From Acidobacteriota bacterium (GTDB lineage Bacteria > Acidobacteriota > Vicinamibacteria > Marinacidobacterales > Marinacidobacteraceae), in contig JAJEAO010000011.1 in the NCBI GenBank assembly GCA_022822745.1, positions 1-64,000 on the forward strand: DNA of 64,000 bases. Direction: 5' to 3'. Below the pieces are notes generated by a model. It saw nothing but the letters and a program-made list of their open reading frames with translations, was not told the origin of the DNA and did not search any database. This document shows positions 17,280 through 26,991 of this stretch, in pieces; the stretch's first letter is position 1; each line of letters begins with the position of its first letter. The position numbers were made by a program, and so were the translations under genes.

Positions 17280-18575
17280 CTATTGCGCCTTGCGGAGCCG
17301 CACCGCGAATCGGCGGAACCGGCCGCGGACGGTGGACAGCATCGGCCGGATGCGGAGCGGCCGCCGTTGGGAAGCCGCGAGATGAAGCTGTCGCGCGCCG
17401 TAGCGGGCGAGCCCCACGGCGCTCGCGAACTGGAGCTGGGACGCGATGTCGCGCTGGCCGGTGACGTCGGCGGGACCGCGGCTCTCGGCCTCGCGGCCGA
17501 ACACGACGCGGGCGATCTCGCTCAGTCCCTCCAGTCGGGCGCCGCCGCCGGTGAGGACGACCTGTCGGGGAAGCCCCGACGACAGGGCCCGCTGGAGTTC
17601 GTCGCGGATCTTCAGGAAATCGCTCAGCGCGCGCTGCTGGAGGATCTCGGCGACGATGCGTCGAGGCAGGAAGGAGGACGCCGGACCTCCGGCCGTCTCG
17701 AACTCGATGAGTTCGTCGGCGGTGACCGATTCCACGAGCGCGGTGCCGTAGCGACGCTTGGTGCGCTCGGCGACGCCCTGGGAGATGCGAAGACCGCGGA
17801 CGAGATCGTTCGTGTAGGCGCGGCCGCCGCTCGGCATCACGTCGGAGTGCCAGAGCACGCCGCGGCGGAACACGGCGATGTCCGTCGTCATCGCCCCGAT
17901 GTCGAGCAGCAGGACGTCCCCGCCGCGCTCGTCGCGCCGCAGGACGCCGTACCCGGAAGCGAGCGGAGAGGCGACCGGCCCGCCGCGCGCGCTCCCGGCG
18001 ACGGCGACCCCCGCGCCGTTCACCGCCTTCTCCACGCTCTCGAGAACCGACCGGGGGCAGGCGATCAGGTGGACGAAGGACTGGATCGCGTCGCCCGACC
18101 ACCCGACCGGATCGTCGGTGGCGTCCAGATCGTCCACCCAGAACTCCTGGGGCAGGGCGTGGAGCAGCTCGTAGGGAGGACGCAGCCACCCGCCGTCCCG
18201 GGGGATCGCCGACCGCACCGCCCGGCGGACATCCGGCGCCGTGATGGGCTTGTCGTCCGGGATGCTCACGCTGCCGGAGGAATTGATGCTGCGCCGGCTG
18301 CGGCTGCCGGCCGTGACCCACGCGGAGTTGACCTCGACCCCCGCGGTCTGCTCCATCTCCTCGACGGCGTGGCGCACCGCTTCGGCGGCGCCCGCCTCGC
18401 GCACGACTTCGCCGTACTGGATCGAGTTCTGGCTCGAGGCCTGACCCATGGCGAGGACTTCGATCTCCTGGGGTGGCCCCTGCCTCTCGGCGTCTTCCGG
18501 GACCCGGATGAGAACCGTCCGCACCGACTCCGATCCCAGATCGATCGCCGCCACCAGATCCGCCCTGTTCTTCAC
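17280..18575 (-). CDS. ftsA: Cell division protein FtsA
   Basis: A 431-aa actin-like ATPase from a GTG at 18575, with GGGAGG upstream and a GTGA overlap with the ftsQ stop. FtsA tethers FtsZ to the membrane. Motifs are phosphate 1 AAIDLGSESVRTVLI (about 9-23), the SHS2/1C domain (VNSAWVTAGSRS; SIPDDKPIT), phosphate 2 VLLLDIGAMTTDIAVF and adenosine motif QVVLTGGGARLEGL. The C-terminus RGRFRRFAVRLRKAQ is a basic amphipathic helix suited to membrane targeting. Confidence 0.96.
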   Translation of the reverse strand: MKNRADLVAAIDLGSESVRTVLIRVPEDAERQGPPQEIEVLAMGQASSQNSIQYGEVVREAGAAEAVRHAVEEMEQTAGVEVNSAWVTAGSRSRRSINSSGSVSIPDDKPITAPDVRRAVRSAIPRDGGWLRPPYELLHALPQEFWVDDLDATDDPVGWSGDAIQSFVHLIACPRSVLESVEKAVNGAGVAVAGSARGGPVASPLASGYGVLRRDERGGDVLLLDIGAMTTDIAVFRRGVLWHSDVMPSGGRAYTNDLVRGLRISQGVAERTKRRYGTALVESVTADELIEFETAGGPASSFLPRRIVAEILQQRALSDFLKIRDELQRALSSGLPRQVVLTGGGARLEGLSEIARVVFGREAESRGPADVTGQRDIASQLQFASAVGLARYGARQLHLAASQRRPLRIRPMLSTVRGRFRRFAVRLRKAQ

Positions 18576-19459
18576 GGCTCGCTCCCTCCCGCGGGGGCTC
18601 GCCCCGCCGCAACGTCCCCTTCCGATGTCCCGCCCGCGTCGAGGAACAGCCGGTCGGGCAGGCGGGCGTCGATCCTCCGGAGCGCGGGCCAGCGGGTGAG
18701 GAGCGTGGGCAGGACTTCGTCCACGACCTCGAGCCCGGCGAGGAACCGCTCCCGGGTCAGGAGCACTTCCACCCCCGATGGCCGCAGGACGGCCGCCAGT
18801 CGGAGCGGCCCGCGATCCACCCGGATCTCGGACACCAGTCGGTCCAGACGGGGGCGCCCTTCGAGTCCCGCCGTCAGCGCGCCCGCGAGGCGGGCCCGCG
18901 CCTCGTCCGACGCCCCCCGCACGACGGGGAGATCGGGTCGCCCCGCCCAGTCGAGATCCGCCGCCGTCGCCGTTCCCAGCACCGTTCCGTCGGCGGCGAG
19001 GGTGCGCGGCGGATCCCCGTCGAGGAGAGCGACGGCGCGCTTCTCGACCGCCATCACCCGATACCCGCCGAAGGGATCGCGCTCGGCGACCACCTCCCGG
19101 AACATCCCGGTGGCGAGCAGCTCGAGCCGGATCGCGGCGCCCTCGCCGGCTCCGGCCGCGCCGAACCGACTCCCGATCGCCTCCGCGCCGAGGCGTCCGG
19201 GTCCTTCGAGCACCACGTCGGGCGGGGGAGTCTGCAAGTCGCCGTTCAGCGCCAGACCGAGGGCGATGCCCACGAGCAGCGTGAGCCCGAGCGAGCCCGC
19301 CGCGACCCGGGCGAACAGGGCGGCCCCGCGGGACTGCGGCGCCCGCGGCACCTGAAGGCGGGTGTCTCCGCCGGGCCGACGGCCGTCCTCGGCCATGACC
19401 AGGTGGCGCAGCTCGGGAGGCGCCGCCGGAGCTGGCCCCCACTCGCGGTCAGCGGGCAC
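18572..19459 (-). CDS. ftsQ: Cell division protein FtsQ/DivIB
   Basis: A 295-aa bitopic protein. A cytoplasmic N-terminus with basic patch is followed by a single membrane segment (VAAGSLGLTLLVGIALGLAL, about 52-72), then a POTRA-like region (LLATGMFREVVAERDPFGGY; VEKRAVALLDG) and an FtsQ beta domain (PDLPVVRGAS; RPSGVEVLLTRERFLAGLEV; IDARLPDRLFL). Sequence identity to known FtsQ is low, as usual, but topology and position between murC and ftsA are decisive. It overlaps both neighbours by a few bases. FtsQ links FtsBL/FtsI to the early divisome. Confidence 0.88.
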   Translation of the reverse strand: MPADREWGPAPAAPPELRHLVMAEDGRRPGGDTRLQVPRAPQSRGAALFARVAAGSLGLTLLVGIALGLALNGDLQTPPPDVVLEGPGRLGAEAIGSRFGAAGAGEGAAIRLELLATGMFREVVAERDPFGGYRVMAVEKRAVALLDGDPPRTLAADGTVLGTATAADLDWAGRPDLPVVRGASDEARARLAGALTAGLEGRPRLDRLVSEIRVDRGPLRLAAVLRPSGVEVLLTRERFLAGLEVVDEVLPTLLTRWPALRRIDARLPDRLFLDAGGTSEGDVAAGRAPAGGSEP

Positions 19460-20873
19460 GAAGCGCCTCCAGGAGCCGGTCGGGAAGGGTCGTGATGGTT
19501 CCGGCGCCGAGCGTGAGCACGAGGTCCCCGTCCTTCAGCGTCGGGGGCACCCGCGCCGACGCTTCCTCCAGGGAGCCCACGAACCGGACGTCGGGATGTC
19601 CGGCCGCCGCGACGCCCGACGCGAGACTCCGGCCGTCCACGCCCGGGAGCGGCTCCTCCCCGGCCGGGTAGATGGACGTGATCGCGACCGAGTCCGCGTC
19701 GCCGAACGCCTCGCAGAACTCGGGGAACAGGGATCGGACCCGCGTGTACCGGTGCGGCTGGAACACGGCCACCGTGCGGGTGGCGTAGGCGGCCTTCGCC
19801 GCTGCCAGCGTCGCCCGGATCTCGCTCGGGTGGTGGGCGTAGTCGTCCACGATCCGCACTCCGGCGGCCGAGCCGCGGTGCTGGAAGCGCCGCTCCACCC
19901 CGGCGTAGGTCGAGACGCCCGCCGCGGCGGCGCGGGCCCCGAGGCCGAACTCGAGTCCCACGGCGACGGCCGCGAGGCTGTTCACCACGGCGGTGAGCCC
20001 GGGCTGGCAGAGCTGGACTTCTCCCGCCATCGCCCCCTTGACCCGGAGCCGGTAGCGCGAACCGGAGGCGTCGATCGAGATCCCGGTGGCGGACAGGTCG
20101 GCCTCCGGGTCGAGGCCGTAGGTGACGACCCGGCGGCGAACCCGGGGGAGCAGCGCCCGGAGGTGCGCGTCGTCGAGACAGAGGATCGCCGCGCCGTAGA
20201 ACGGCGTCATGTTGATGAACCGCAGGAACGACTCGCACAGATCCTCCATCCCGGCGTAGGCCTCGAGGTGCTCCCGATCGATGCCGGTCACGACCGCCAC
20301 GACCGGGAGCAGGCGGAGGAAGGTGCGATCCGACTCGTCCGCCTCGGCGACGAGGATGTCGGAGGCGCCGAGCCTGGCGCCGCTGCCGATCGCGGCGACG
20401 CGACCCCCGACGACCATGGTCGGATCGAGGTCGGCGTGATCCAGGAGGACCGAGATCATCGTGGTCGTCGTGGTCTTGCCGTGCGAGCCCGCCACCGCCA
20501 CCGCGAACTTCATGCGCATCAGCTCGGCCAGCATCTCCGCGCGCGGGATGATCGGGAGCTGGAGCTCGTGCGCCCGGCGGATCTCCGGGTTGCCCCGCGG
20601 GATGGCCGACGAGATGACCACGACGTCGCAGTGCTCGACATGCTCGGGGGCGTGCCCCTCGAACACGAGCGCCCCCAGGTCGGCGAGGCGCTTCGCGACG
20701 GCGCCGAAGCGCAGGTCGGAGCCGCTGACCGGATAGCCGAGGTTCACGAGCACCTCGGCGATCCCGCTCATGCCGGTCCCGCCGATCCCGACGAAGTGCA
20801 CCCGGGTTCCGGTCGAGAACAGCAGCCCGTTCTTCACCTTGAGGTTCGGGACGGTGCGGGGGTCTCGGGTCAC
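19449..20873 (-). CDS. murC: UDP-N-acetylmuramate--L-alanine ligase MurC
   Basis: A 474-aa protein from a GTG at 20873 overlapping the murG stop (GTGA). It adds L-Ala to UDP-MurNAc. Seen are the Rossmann start VHFVGIGGTGMSGIAEVL, ATP loop GSHGKTTTTTM, EADESDRTFL, TGIDREHLEAY, GVERRFQHRG and DDYAHHPSEIRATL, the full Mur ligase set with the MurC-specific DYAHHP. There is no fused MurB or Ddl domain. It ends 11 bases inside the ftsQ coding region. Confidence 0.96.
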   Translation of the reverse strand: MTRDPRTVPNLKVKNGLLFSTGTRVHFVGIGGTGMSGIAEVLVNLGYPVSGSDLRFGAVAKRLADLGALVFEGHAPEHVEHCDVVVISSAIPRGNPEIRRAHELQLPIIPRAEMLAELMRMKFAVAVAGSHGKTTTTTMISVLLDHADLDPTMVVGGRVAAIGSGARLGASDILVAEADESDRTFLRLLPVVAVVTGIDREHLEAYAGMEDLCESFLRFINMTPFYGAAILCLDDAHLRALLPRVRRRVVTYGLDPEADLSATGISIDASGSRYRLRVKGAMAGEVQLCQPGLTAVVNSLAAVAVGLEFGLGARAAAAGVSTYAGVERRFQHRGSAAGVRIVDDYAHHPSEIRATLAAAKAAYATRTVAVFQPHRYTRVRSLFPEFCEAFGDADSVAITSIYPAGEEPLPGVDGRSLASGVAAAGHPDVRFVGSLEEASARVPPTLKDGDLVLTLGAGTITTLPDRLLEALRAR

Positions 20874-21955
20874 CGGGCGCGCTCCTCCGCGAGGCGCCGG
20901 AGCTCCTCCGCCAGTCGTCCGGCCGGGGATTCGCGCGCGAGGCTCGCCGCCGCCCGCGCCATCGCGGTCCGGCGGTTGCGGCTTCCGATGAGCGAATCGA
21001 GGGCGGCGGCGAAGGCCGACGGGGCCGCGGTCTCCTCGAAGACCATCGCCGCTCCGGCGGCGGCCAGCGCGCCGGCGTTGCCGCGCTGGTGGCCCCCCGC
21101 GACCAGCGCCGGGACGAGCACGGCGGGGCGTCCGGCGGTGGCGATCTCGGCGCAGGTGATCGCGCCCGCCCGCCCCACGACGATGTCGCTTCCGGCCATC
21201 GCCGCCGGCATGTCCTCGATGTACGGGGTCACCTCGGCCCGGATGCCGGCGTTCCCGTAGGCGGCCCGCACCGCGGCGGCTTCCGCCCGACCGGTCTGAT
21301 GGACGAACCGGACCCCGTCCGGATTCGCGGGGAGGTGCGGGAGGGACCGGGTCACGAGCCGGTTGAGCCGCGACGCTCCCTGGCTGCCCCCGGTCACGAG
21401 GACCCGCACTTCGCCTCCGTCCGCGCCCGGCGCCGGCCCGAGTCGGGAGAAGGCGTCGCGAACCGGGATCCCCGAGACGAGGGCGCCGGGGAAGCGGCGT
21501 TTCGCCGTCGCCTCCCACGCCACCGCAACCCGGGTGGCGAACGGAGCGCTCCACCGCGTGGCGAGTCCGGGCTCGGCGTTCGGCTCGAGGATCAGGGATC
21601 TGACCCCCGAGAGCCGGGCCGCGAGAGTGGCCACTCCGGAGACGGATCCGCCGGTGCCGAAGACGACATCGGGCCGGAACCGCCGGATCAGGCGCCGCAT
21701 CCGTTCCACCGCCGGGAGGAGCCCGAGGAGCGACGCGCCGAGTCCGGCGAGCGAGAGCCCCCGCAGACGGGGCACCGGGAGCAGCTCGAGACGGAATCCG
21801 TGCGCCGGGACGATCCGCGACTCGAGGCCGGCGGGCGTTCCCACGAAGAGGACTTCGGCGGAGCTCCGCTCCGCGAGCGCCGCGGAGACGGCGAGCCCGG
21901 GGTAGATGTGGCCCCCGCTGCCGGCGGCGGCGACGAGGAGGCGGACGCCGCTCAT
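20870..21955 (-). CDS. murG: UDP-N-acetylglucosamine transferase MurG
   Basis: A 361-aa GT-B glycosyltransferase making lipid II from lipid I on the inner face of the membrane. Motifs are VAAAGSGGHIYPGLAVS (N-terminal Gly-rich loop), DVVFGTGGSVSGVATLAARL, ILEPNAEPG, VTGGSQGASRLN and the UDP-GlcNAc site GRAGAITCAEIATAGRPAVL, followed by HQRGNA. The more usual 'EqN..pG' is EPNAEPG here. It overlaps ftsW by 4 bases. Confidence 0.96.
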   Translation of the reverse strand: MSGVRLLVAAAGSGGHIYPGLAVSAALAERSSAEVLFVGTPAGLESRIVPAHGFRLELLPVPRLRGLSLAGLGASLLGLLPAVERMRRLIRRFRPDVVFGTGGSVSGVATLAARLSGVRSLILEPNAEPGLATRWSAPFATRVAVAWEATAKRRFPGALVSGIPVRDAFSRLGPAPGADGGEVRVLVTGGSQGASRLNRLVTRSLPHLPANPDGVRFVHQTGRAEAAAVRAAYGNAGIRAEVTPYIEDMPAAMAGSDIVVGRAGAITCAEIATAGRPAVLVPALVAGGHQRGNAGALAAAGAAMVFEETAAPSAFAAALDSLIGSRNRRTAMARAAASLARESPAGRLAEELRRLAEERAR

Positions 21956-23037
21956 GGCGCTCGCTGCGAAACCGACAGCAGCACCCCGGCCGCCGCCATC
22001 GAGGTCACGAGGGAGGACCCTCCCGCCGAGATGAACGGGAGCGGGATCCCGGTCGTCGGCAGCAGGCCGGTGGCGACGCTCGCGTTCAGGAGTCCCTGGA
22101 TCGCGATCGTGAGCGTCGCGCCCATGCCGAGCAGCATCCCGAAGCGGTCCGGCGCCCGGAGGGAGACGTGGATGCCGCGCAGGGCGAAGAACAGGAACGC
22201 GAGGACGACCAGGCCGGCGCCGATCCAGCCGAGCTCCTCACCGATCACGGAAAACACGAAGTCGGAGTGCGGCTCGGGCAGGTACAGGAGCTTCTGGCGG
22301 CTCGCGGTGAAGCCGACGCCGGTGAGCCCGCCGCTTCCGAGGGCGATGAGCGACTGGCTGAGCTGGAACCCGTGTCCCAGCGGATCGGCGAACGGATCCA
22401 GGAAGCTGAGGATGCGGGCGACGCGGTACTCGGCGGTGACGACCGCCGCCGTGAACAGCGCGGCGAACCCGGCGCCGAGGGCCGCCAGGTGGAGGCGCCG
22501 GGCGCCGCCGAGGAAGACGAGGGCCACGGCCAGCAGGCCGACGAAGGTGGCGGTTCCGAGGTCGGGCTGGACGAAGATCAGCGCCGCGAGCAGCCCGGCC
22601 GCGGTGAGCGGCGTGACCAGGCCTCGCACCGTGTCCGCGCTGCGCTCCGACAGCAGGTGCGCCAGCAGCGCGACAACCGCCAGCTTGGCCGGTTCCGAGG
22701 GCTGGAACGTCCACGCGCCGAGCCGGATCCAGCGCTGGGAGTTGTTGATCGGCTCGGAGAGGAGCGCCCACACGAGACCGACCAGGACGGCGCCGAACAG
22801 GAACCAGGCCACCACCGGCCGGTTCAGCCGCCGGTAGTCGAAGCGCATCAGGGCCACCAGCGCGACGCCCCCGCACGCCGCCCACGCCGCCTGCCGGACG
22901 AGGAACCAGCTCGGCGAGCGGGATGTGGCCTCGGCGACGAACACGGAGGCGCTGTAGAGCACGACCAGCCCGAACCCGATCAGCAGCATCGTGGCGGCGA
23001 ACAGCAGGCCGTCCGGCGCCATCCGTCGCCCGCTCAC
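21952..23037 (-). CDS. ftsW: Lipid II glycosyltransferase FtsW (SEDS family)
   Basis: A 361-aa polytopic protein with about ten membrane segments. FtsW polymerises septal peptidoglycan together with FtsI. Signature regions are VLYSASVFVAEATS, RWIRLGAWTFQPSEPAKLAV, FVQPDLGTATF, YRVARILSFLDPFADPLGHG, LSQSLIALGSGGLTGVG and LPEPHSDFVFSVIGEELGWI, plus TGIPLPFISAGGSSLVTSMA near the end. Placement between murD and murG with 4-nt overlaps is canonical for ftsW rather than rodA. Confidence 0.96.
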   Translation of the reverse strand: MSGRRMAPDGLLFAATMLLIGFGLVVLYSASVFVAEATSRSPSWFLVRQAAWAACGGVALVALMRFDYRRLNRPVVAWFLFGAVLVGLVWALLSEPINNSQRWIRLGAWTFQPSEPAKLAVVALLAHLLSERSADTVRGLVTPLTAAGLLAALIFVQPDLGTATFVGLLAVALVFLGGARRLHLAALGAGFAALFTAAVVTAEYRVARILSFLDPFADPLGHGFQLSQSLIALGSGGLTGVGFTASRQKLLYLPEPHSDFVFSVIGEELGWIGAGLVVLAFLFFALRGIHVSLRAPDRFGMLLGMGATLTIAIQGLLNASVATGLLPTTGIPLPFISAGGSSLVTSMAAAGVLLSVSQRAP

Positions 23038-24497
23038 TCTCCCAGCCCCCGCGCGCCGAGTCGCCGCGCGATCGCGGCGAAGCGCCGGCCCCGCTCGGCG
23101 TAGCTCGCGAACTGGTCGAAGCTGGAGCAGCCGGGCGACAGGAGCACGATCCCGCCCCGTCCCTCTCCCGCCGGCCGCACCGCCGCGAACGCTCCCCGGA
23201 CCGCATCCTCGAGGCTCCGGCAGCGAGCCACCGGCGCGCTCCGGATCGCCGCCTCGATCCGGTCCCCGGACTCCCCGATCGCCCAGACCCCGACGGCGCC
23301 GCCGAGGCGCTCGTTCAGATCGCGGAACCGGCCGCCCTTGTGGATGCCGCCGAGGATGAGCCCGACGGGACGCCCCGGCGCGCTCTCTCCGAGGGCGTCG
23401 AGAGCGGCGAGGGTCGCGGCGATCGTCGTGGCTCGGGAGTCGTCCACGAACCGCACGCCGTCGGCGACGCCGACCTCTTCGAGAGCGTGGGGCATGCCCG
23501 GGAACGACTGCGCCGCCGCGTCCATCGCCTCTCGACTCACGCCGAGGCGGCTCCCCGCCGCCGCCGCCGCGGTCAGGTTGCGGCGGGCGTGGGCGCCCGG
23601 GATCCGCAGGGATCCGAAGCCGGCGAGCGGCGTCAGCGGGCCGTCCCCGGCGAGGAGAACCCTTCCGCGGGGCCCGCTCTCGGCGACGACCTGGACGCCG
23701 GGATCCGCCGAGGCGCGTCCGAACGGGAGCGGCAGCGCCCCGGTGCAGCGGGTCGCGGCCCGGACGATCCGGGTGGCGGTTTCGTCCCCGCGGTCGTACA
23801 CCGCCCAGTCGCCCGGCCGCTGGCTGGCGAACAGCCGCGCCTTCGACCGGTGGTAGTGGTCGAGGTCGGGGTGCCAGTCGAGATGGTCCTCGGAGACGGC
23901 GAGGAGCACCGCGACGCGGGCGCGGAACCGGGAGATCCGGGCGAGCTGGAAGCTGGAGGCCTCGACGACGAAGAGGGTCCGGTCGGAGATCTCGCCGGAA
24001 TCGGGAGGCGCCGCGAATTCGGTCAGCGGGACGCCGAAGTTGCCGCCCGCGACGGCGGGGATCCCCTCGCGCCGGAGCGCTTCGGAGAGGAGCGCCACGA
24101 CCGTGGACTTCCCCTTCGTGCCGGTCACGGCGACGATCCGCTCCGCCGGTTCGCCGAGCGCCCGGTAGCCCAGCTCCAGTTCGCCCCAGACCGGGATGCC
24201 GGCGCGGTCGGCGGCGGCGAACACCGGCGCCGAGGGCGGGACGCCGGGGCTCGCGACGACGAGCGCGACGCCTTCCAGGAGCTCCGGCGGATGGCCGCCG
24301 GCATGGAGCCGGGCCCCGGTCGCGCGCAGCGCCCCGGCCCGCTGGATCCGGTCCTCCGGACGCGCGTCGGCGACCAGCACGGCGCCCCGGTCGTGGAGGG
24401 CGAGCAGACGGGCGGCGGCCAGGCCGCTGGCGCCGCCCCCGAGGACCAGGACGTTCCCGGCCGGAATCCCGATCGCGGGTCGGCGCGCCACCGTCAT
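23034..24497 (-). CDS. murD: UDP-N-acetylmuramoylalanine--D-glutamate ligase MurD
   Basis: A 487-aa protein from the ATG at 24497. It adds D-Glu. Landmarks are VLGGGASGLAAARLL, VASPGVPPSAPVF, ATP loop VTGTKGKSTVVALL (Lys in place of the usual Asn), GGNFGVPL, EASSFQLARI, SEDHLDWHPDLDHYHRSK, RFVDDSRATTIAATLAAL and LLSPGCSSFDQFASY with ERGRRF, all specific to MurD. It overlaps ftsW and mraY by 4 bases each. Confidence 0.96.
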   Translation of the reverse strand: MTVARRPAIGIPAGNVLVLGGGASGLAAARLLALHDRGAVLVADARPEDRIQRAGALRATGARLHAGGHPPELLEGVALVVASPGVPPSAPVFAAADRAGIPVWGELELGYRALGEPAERIVAVTGTKGKSTVVALLSEALRREGIPAVAGGNFGVPLTEFAAPPDSGEISDRTLFVVEASSFQLARISRFRARVAVLLAVSEDHLDWHPDLDHYHRSKARLFASQRPGDWAVYDRGDETATRIVRAATRCTGALPLPFGRASADPGVQVVAESGPRGRVLLAGDGPLTPLAGFGSLRIPGAHARRNLTAAAAAGSRLGVSREAMDAAAQSFPGMPHALEEVGVADGVRFVDDSRATTIAATLAALDALGESAPGRPVGLILGGIHKGGRFRDLNERLGGAVGVWAIGESGDRIEAAIRSAPVARCRSLEDAVRGAFAAVRPAGEGRGGIVLLSPGCSSFDQFASYAERGRRFAAIARRLGARGLGE

Positions 24498-25573
24498 CGC
24501 AGCTTGAGGGTGGTGAACGCGGCCAGCCCGCACAGGACGGCGAGGATCCAGAACCGCACGCTCACCTGCGATTCCTTCCACCCGGCGAGCTCGAAGTGGT
24601 GGTGGATGGGCGCCATCCGGAACAGGCGGCGACCGGTCAGCTTGAAGTGCCCGACCTGGAGGATCACGGACAGCGCCTCGAACACGAAGACGCCGCCGAC
24701 GACCACGAGGAGCATCTCCTGGCGGATCAGGATCGCCTGCATCCCGATCGCGGCGCCGAGCGCGAGGGAGCCCACATCCCCCATGAAGACCCGCGCCGGG
24801 TGCGCGTTGAACCACAGGAATCCGAGGGCGGCGCCGACGATCGAGGCCCCGAAGATCGCGACCTCGGAAGCCCCGGGGACATGGCTGATGTCGAGGTAGG
24901 CCGAGAACTCGGCGTGCCCGGCGAGGTAGGTGAAGGCGGTATAGACGCTGGCCGCGACCAGCACGCAGCCGGCGGCGAGCCCGTCGAGCCCGTCGGTGAG
25001 GTTCACCGCGTTCGAGGAGGCCACCAGGACCAGGACCACGATCGGGACGATCAGCACCCCCAGCTCGGGCTGGAACTCCTTGATGAAGGGAACGACGAGC
25101 CGGGTCGTGAATCCGCCGCCGCTCGCGTACCAGAGCAGGAAGACGCCGGTGGCGAGGCCGAGCAGGATCTGGATCGCCAGCTTCACCGGAACGGAGACGC
25201 CCCGCCGCCGGCGCAGCTTGCGCCAGTCGTCGGCGAAGCCGAGGGCCGCGAAGCCGAGCGTGCTGAGCACCGCGGCCCAGACCAGCGCGCTCCCGGAGTC
25301 GGCCCAGAGCGCGGTGGAGACGACAACCGCTCCGACGAGAAGAACCCCGCCCATCGTGGGGGTTCCCGCCTTCGAGTGGTGCTGCGGAGGCCCGTCGTCG
25401 CGGATCGTCTCCCCGATCCGCAGGCGGGTGAGCCACCGGATGAGAGCCGGCCCGGCGACGAGCGACGCGACGATGGCGGTGGCCGCCGCCGCCGCCGCGC
25501 GGACCGAGACGTAGCGGAACACGTTGAACACGGTCCACTCGTCCGCGAGTCGGTAGAGCAGTTCGCCGAGCAT
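24494..25573 (-). CDS. mraY: Phospho-N-acetylmuramoyl-pentapeptide transferase MraY
   Basis: A 359-aa protein with ten predicted membrane segments. It transfers phospho-MurNAc-pentapeptide to undecaprenyl phosphate, giving lipid I. Conserved loops are HHSKAGTPTMGGVLLV, ALGFADDWRKLRRRR (Asp pair), SSNAVNLTDGLDGLAAG, NAHPARVFMGDVGSLALGAA and FRMAPIHHHFELAGWKESQV with the HHH motif. Only 11 bases separate it from murF, and it overlaps murD by 4. Confidence 0.97.
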   Translation of the reverse strand: MLGELLYRLADEWTVFNVFRYVSVRAAAAAATAIVASLVAGPALIRWLTRLRIGETIRDDGPPQHHSKAGTPTMGGVLLVGAVVVSTALWADSGSALVWAAVLSTLGFAALGFADDWRKLRRRRGVSVPVKLAIQILLGLATGVFLLWYASGGGFTTRLVVPFIKEFQPELGVLIVPIVVLVLVASSNAVNLTDGLDGLAAGCVLVAASVYTAFTYLAGHAEFSAYLDISHVPGASEVAIFGASIVGAALGFLWFNAHPARVFMGDVGSLALGAAIGMQAILIRQEMLLVVVGGVFVFEALSVILQVGHFKLTGRRLFRMAPIHHHFELAGWKESQVSVRFWILAVLCGLAAFTTLKLR

Positions 25574-25584
25574 CGGTTCTGTCC

Positions 25585-26991
25585 TCAGTTCCCGCCGGCG
25601 AGCTGCCGGACGGCGGCGTCGAGACCCACGGCGCGCGACGCCTTGAAGAGAGCCACGTCGCCGCGGCGGAGCTCGGCCTCGAGGAGGGCGGGGACGCCGT
25701 CCACCGAATCCGCTTCCAGGATGCGCGGCCCCCTCCCGCCGCCGGGATCCCCCGCCGCGGCGGCGAGGATCCGGCCGAGCGGTCCCACCCCCACGACCAC
25801 ATCGAGTCCGGCGGCCCGCGCCGCCGCGCCGCAGGCGGCGTGGAGGTCGGCGGCCCGGTCTCCGAGTTCCCGCATGTCGCCGGCGATCAGGATCCGGCGC
25901 CGCGCCGGAGTCGCCGCGAGTTCGGCGATGAGAGCCCGGACCGCGGCGGGGGAGGCGTTGTAGGTGTCGTCCCAGAGCACCGCGCCCCCCGGGTGGCGAA
26001 TGCGGCGCCCGCGCCCGGGGAGGGGTCCGAGTTCCCGCACCGCGGTCGCGGCGGCCTCGAACGGGGCCCCCATCGCCGCCGCCGCGGCCAGCCCGCCGAG
26101 CACGTTGGAGGCGTTGTGGCGGCCGGTGAGCCGACAGGAGACGCCGGTCCACGCGCCCGAGAACGCCCGCGCCTCGAACGCGAGGCCCTCGTCGAGACGA
26201 CGGTAGCGGCGGCCCTCAACATCGGCCCCGTCCCCGAAGCCGTAGGAGACCTGCGGCGCTCCGGGCGCCTCCTCCCGGCGTCGCCGTCCCAGGGCCCGCA
26301 CCCGATCGTCGTCGCGATTCACCACGGAGGCGGCGTCGGGATCCAGGCCGTCGAACAGCTCCCCCTTGGCGGCGGCGATCCCCTCCACCGAGTCGAAGGA
26401 CTCGAGATGCGCCTCCGCCACCCGGGTGATCAGCCCGCAGTCCGGCGCGGCGATCCGGGTCAGGGCGGCGATCTCGCCCGGCGCCGACATGCCGAGCTCC
26501 ACGACGCCGACTTCCTCGTCGGTCCGCGACAGGAGCGACAGGGGCAGGCCCCAGTGGTTGTTCCAGTTGCCGCGCGACTGGAAAACCGTCCAGGTGGCGC
26601 CGATCGCCGCCGCCGCCGCCTCCCGGGTCGTCGTCTTGCCGACGCTGCCGGTGATCGCGACGATCCGGACCCGGCTGACGGCGCGGTCCCACGCCGCCAG
26701 TTCGCCGAGCGCCCCGGTCGTGTCGGCGACCCGGATCAGGAAGGCCGGAGCGGGCGGGGCCGAAGCCTCGAAACCGCGAGCGACGACCGCCCCCGCCGCG
26801 CCCGCCGCGAGGGCCTCGGAGACGAAGCGGTGGCCGTCGTGGCGCTCTCCGCGGATCGCGAAGAAGAGATCTCCGGGCCGCACCTCGCGGCTGTCGAGGG
26901 TCACTCCCGTCAGGTCGCGCGCTCCGGCGCCGGGCGGGCCGGTCAGCTCGCCCCGCATCGCCCGGGCAGCGGCCGCGGCGGTCGTCTTCAT
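25585..26991 (-). CDS. murF: UDP-MurNAc-tripeptide--D-Ala-D-Ala ligase MurF
   Basis: A 468-aa protein from the ATG at 26991 overlapping murE by 4 bases. It adds D-Ala-D-Ala to the precursor. Motifs are LDSREVRPGDLFFAIRGERH, AITGSVGKTTTREA (ATP loop), SRGNWNNHWGLPLSLL, VVELGMSAPGEI, VAEAHLESF, GRHNASNVLGGLAAA, WDDTYNASPAAVRALI and ILIAGDMRELGDRA with LHAACGA. This is a typical MurF set of normal length. Confidence 0.96.
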   Translation of the reverse strand: MKTTAAAAARAMRGELTGPPGAGARDLTGVTLDSREVRPGDLFFAIRGERHDGHRFVSEALAAGAAGAVVARGFEASAPPAPAFLIRVADTTGALGELAAWDRAVSRVRIVAITGSVGKTTTREAAAAAIGATWTVFQSRGNWNNHWGLPLSLLSRTDEEVGVVELGMSAPGEIAALTRIAAPDCGLITRVAEAHLESFDSVEGIAAAKGELFDGLDPDAASVVNRDDDRVRALGRRRREEAPGAPQVSYGFGDGADVEGRRYRRLDEGLAFEARAFSGAWTGVSCRLTGRHNASNVLGGLAAAAAMGAPFEAAATAVRELGPLPGRGRRIRHPGGAVLWDDTYNASPAAVRALIAELAATPARRRILIAGDMRELGDRAADLHAACGAAARAAGLDVVVGVGPLGRILAAAAGDPGGGRGPRILEADSVDGVPALLEAELRRGDVALFKASRAVGLDAAVRQLAGGN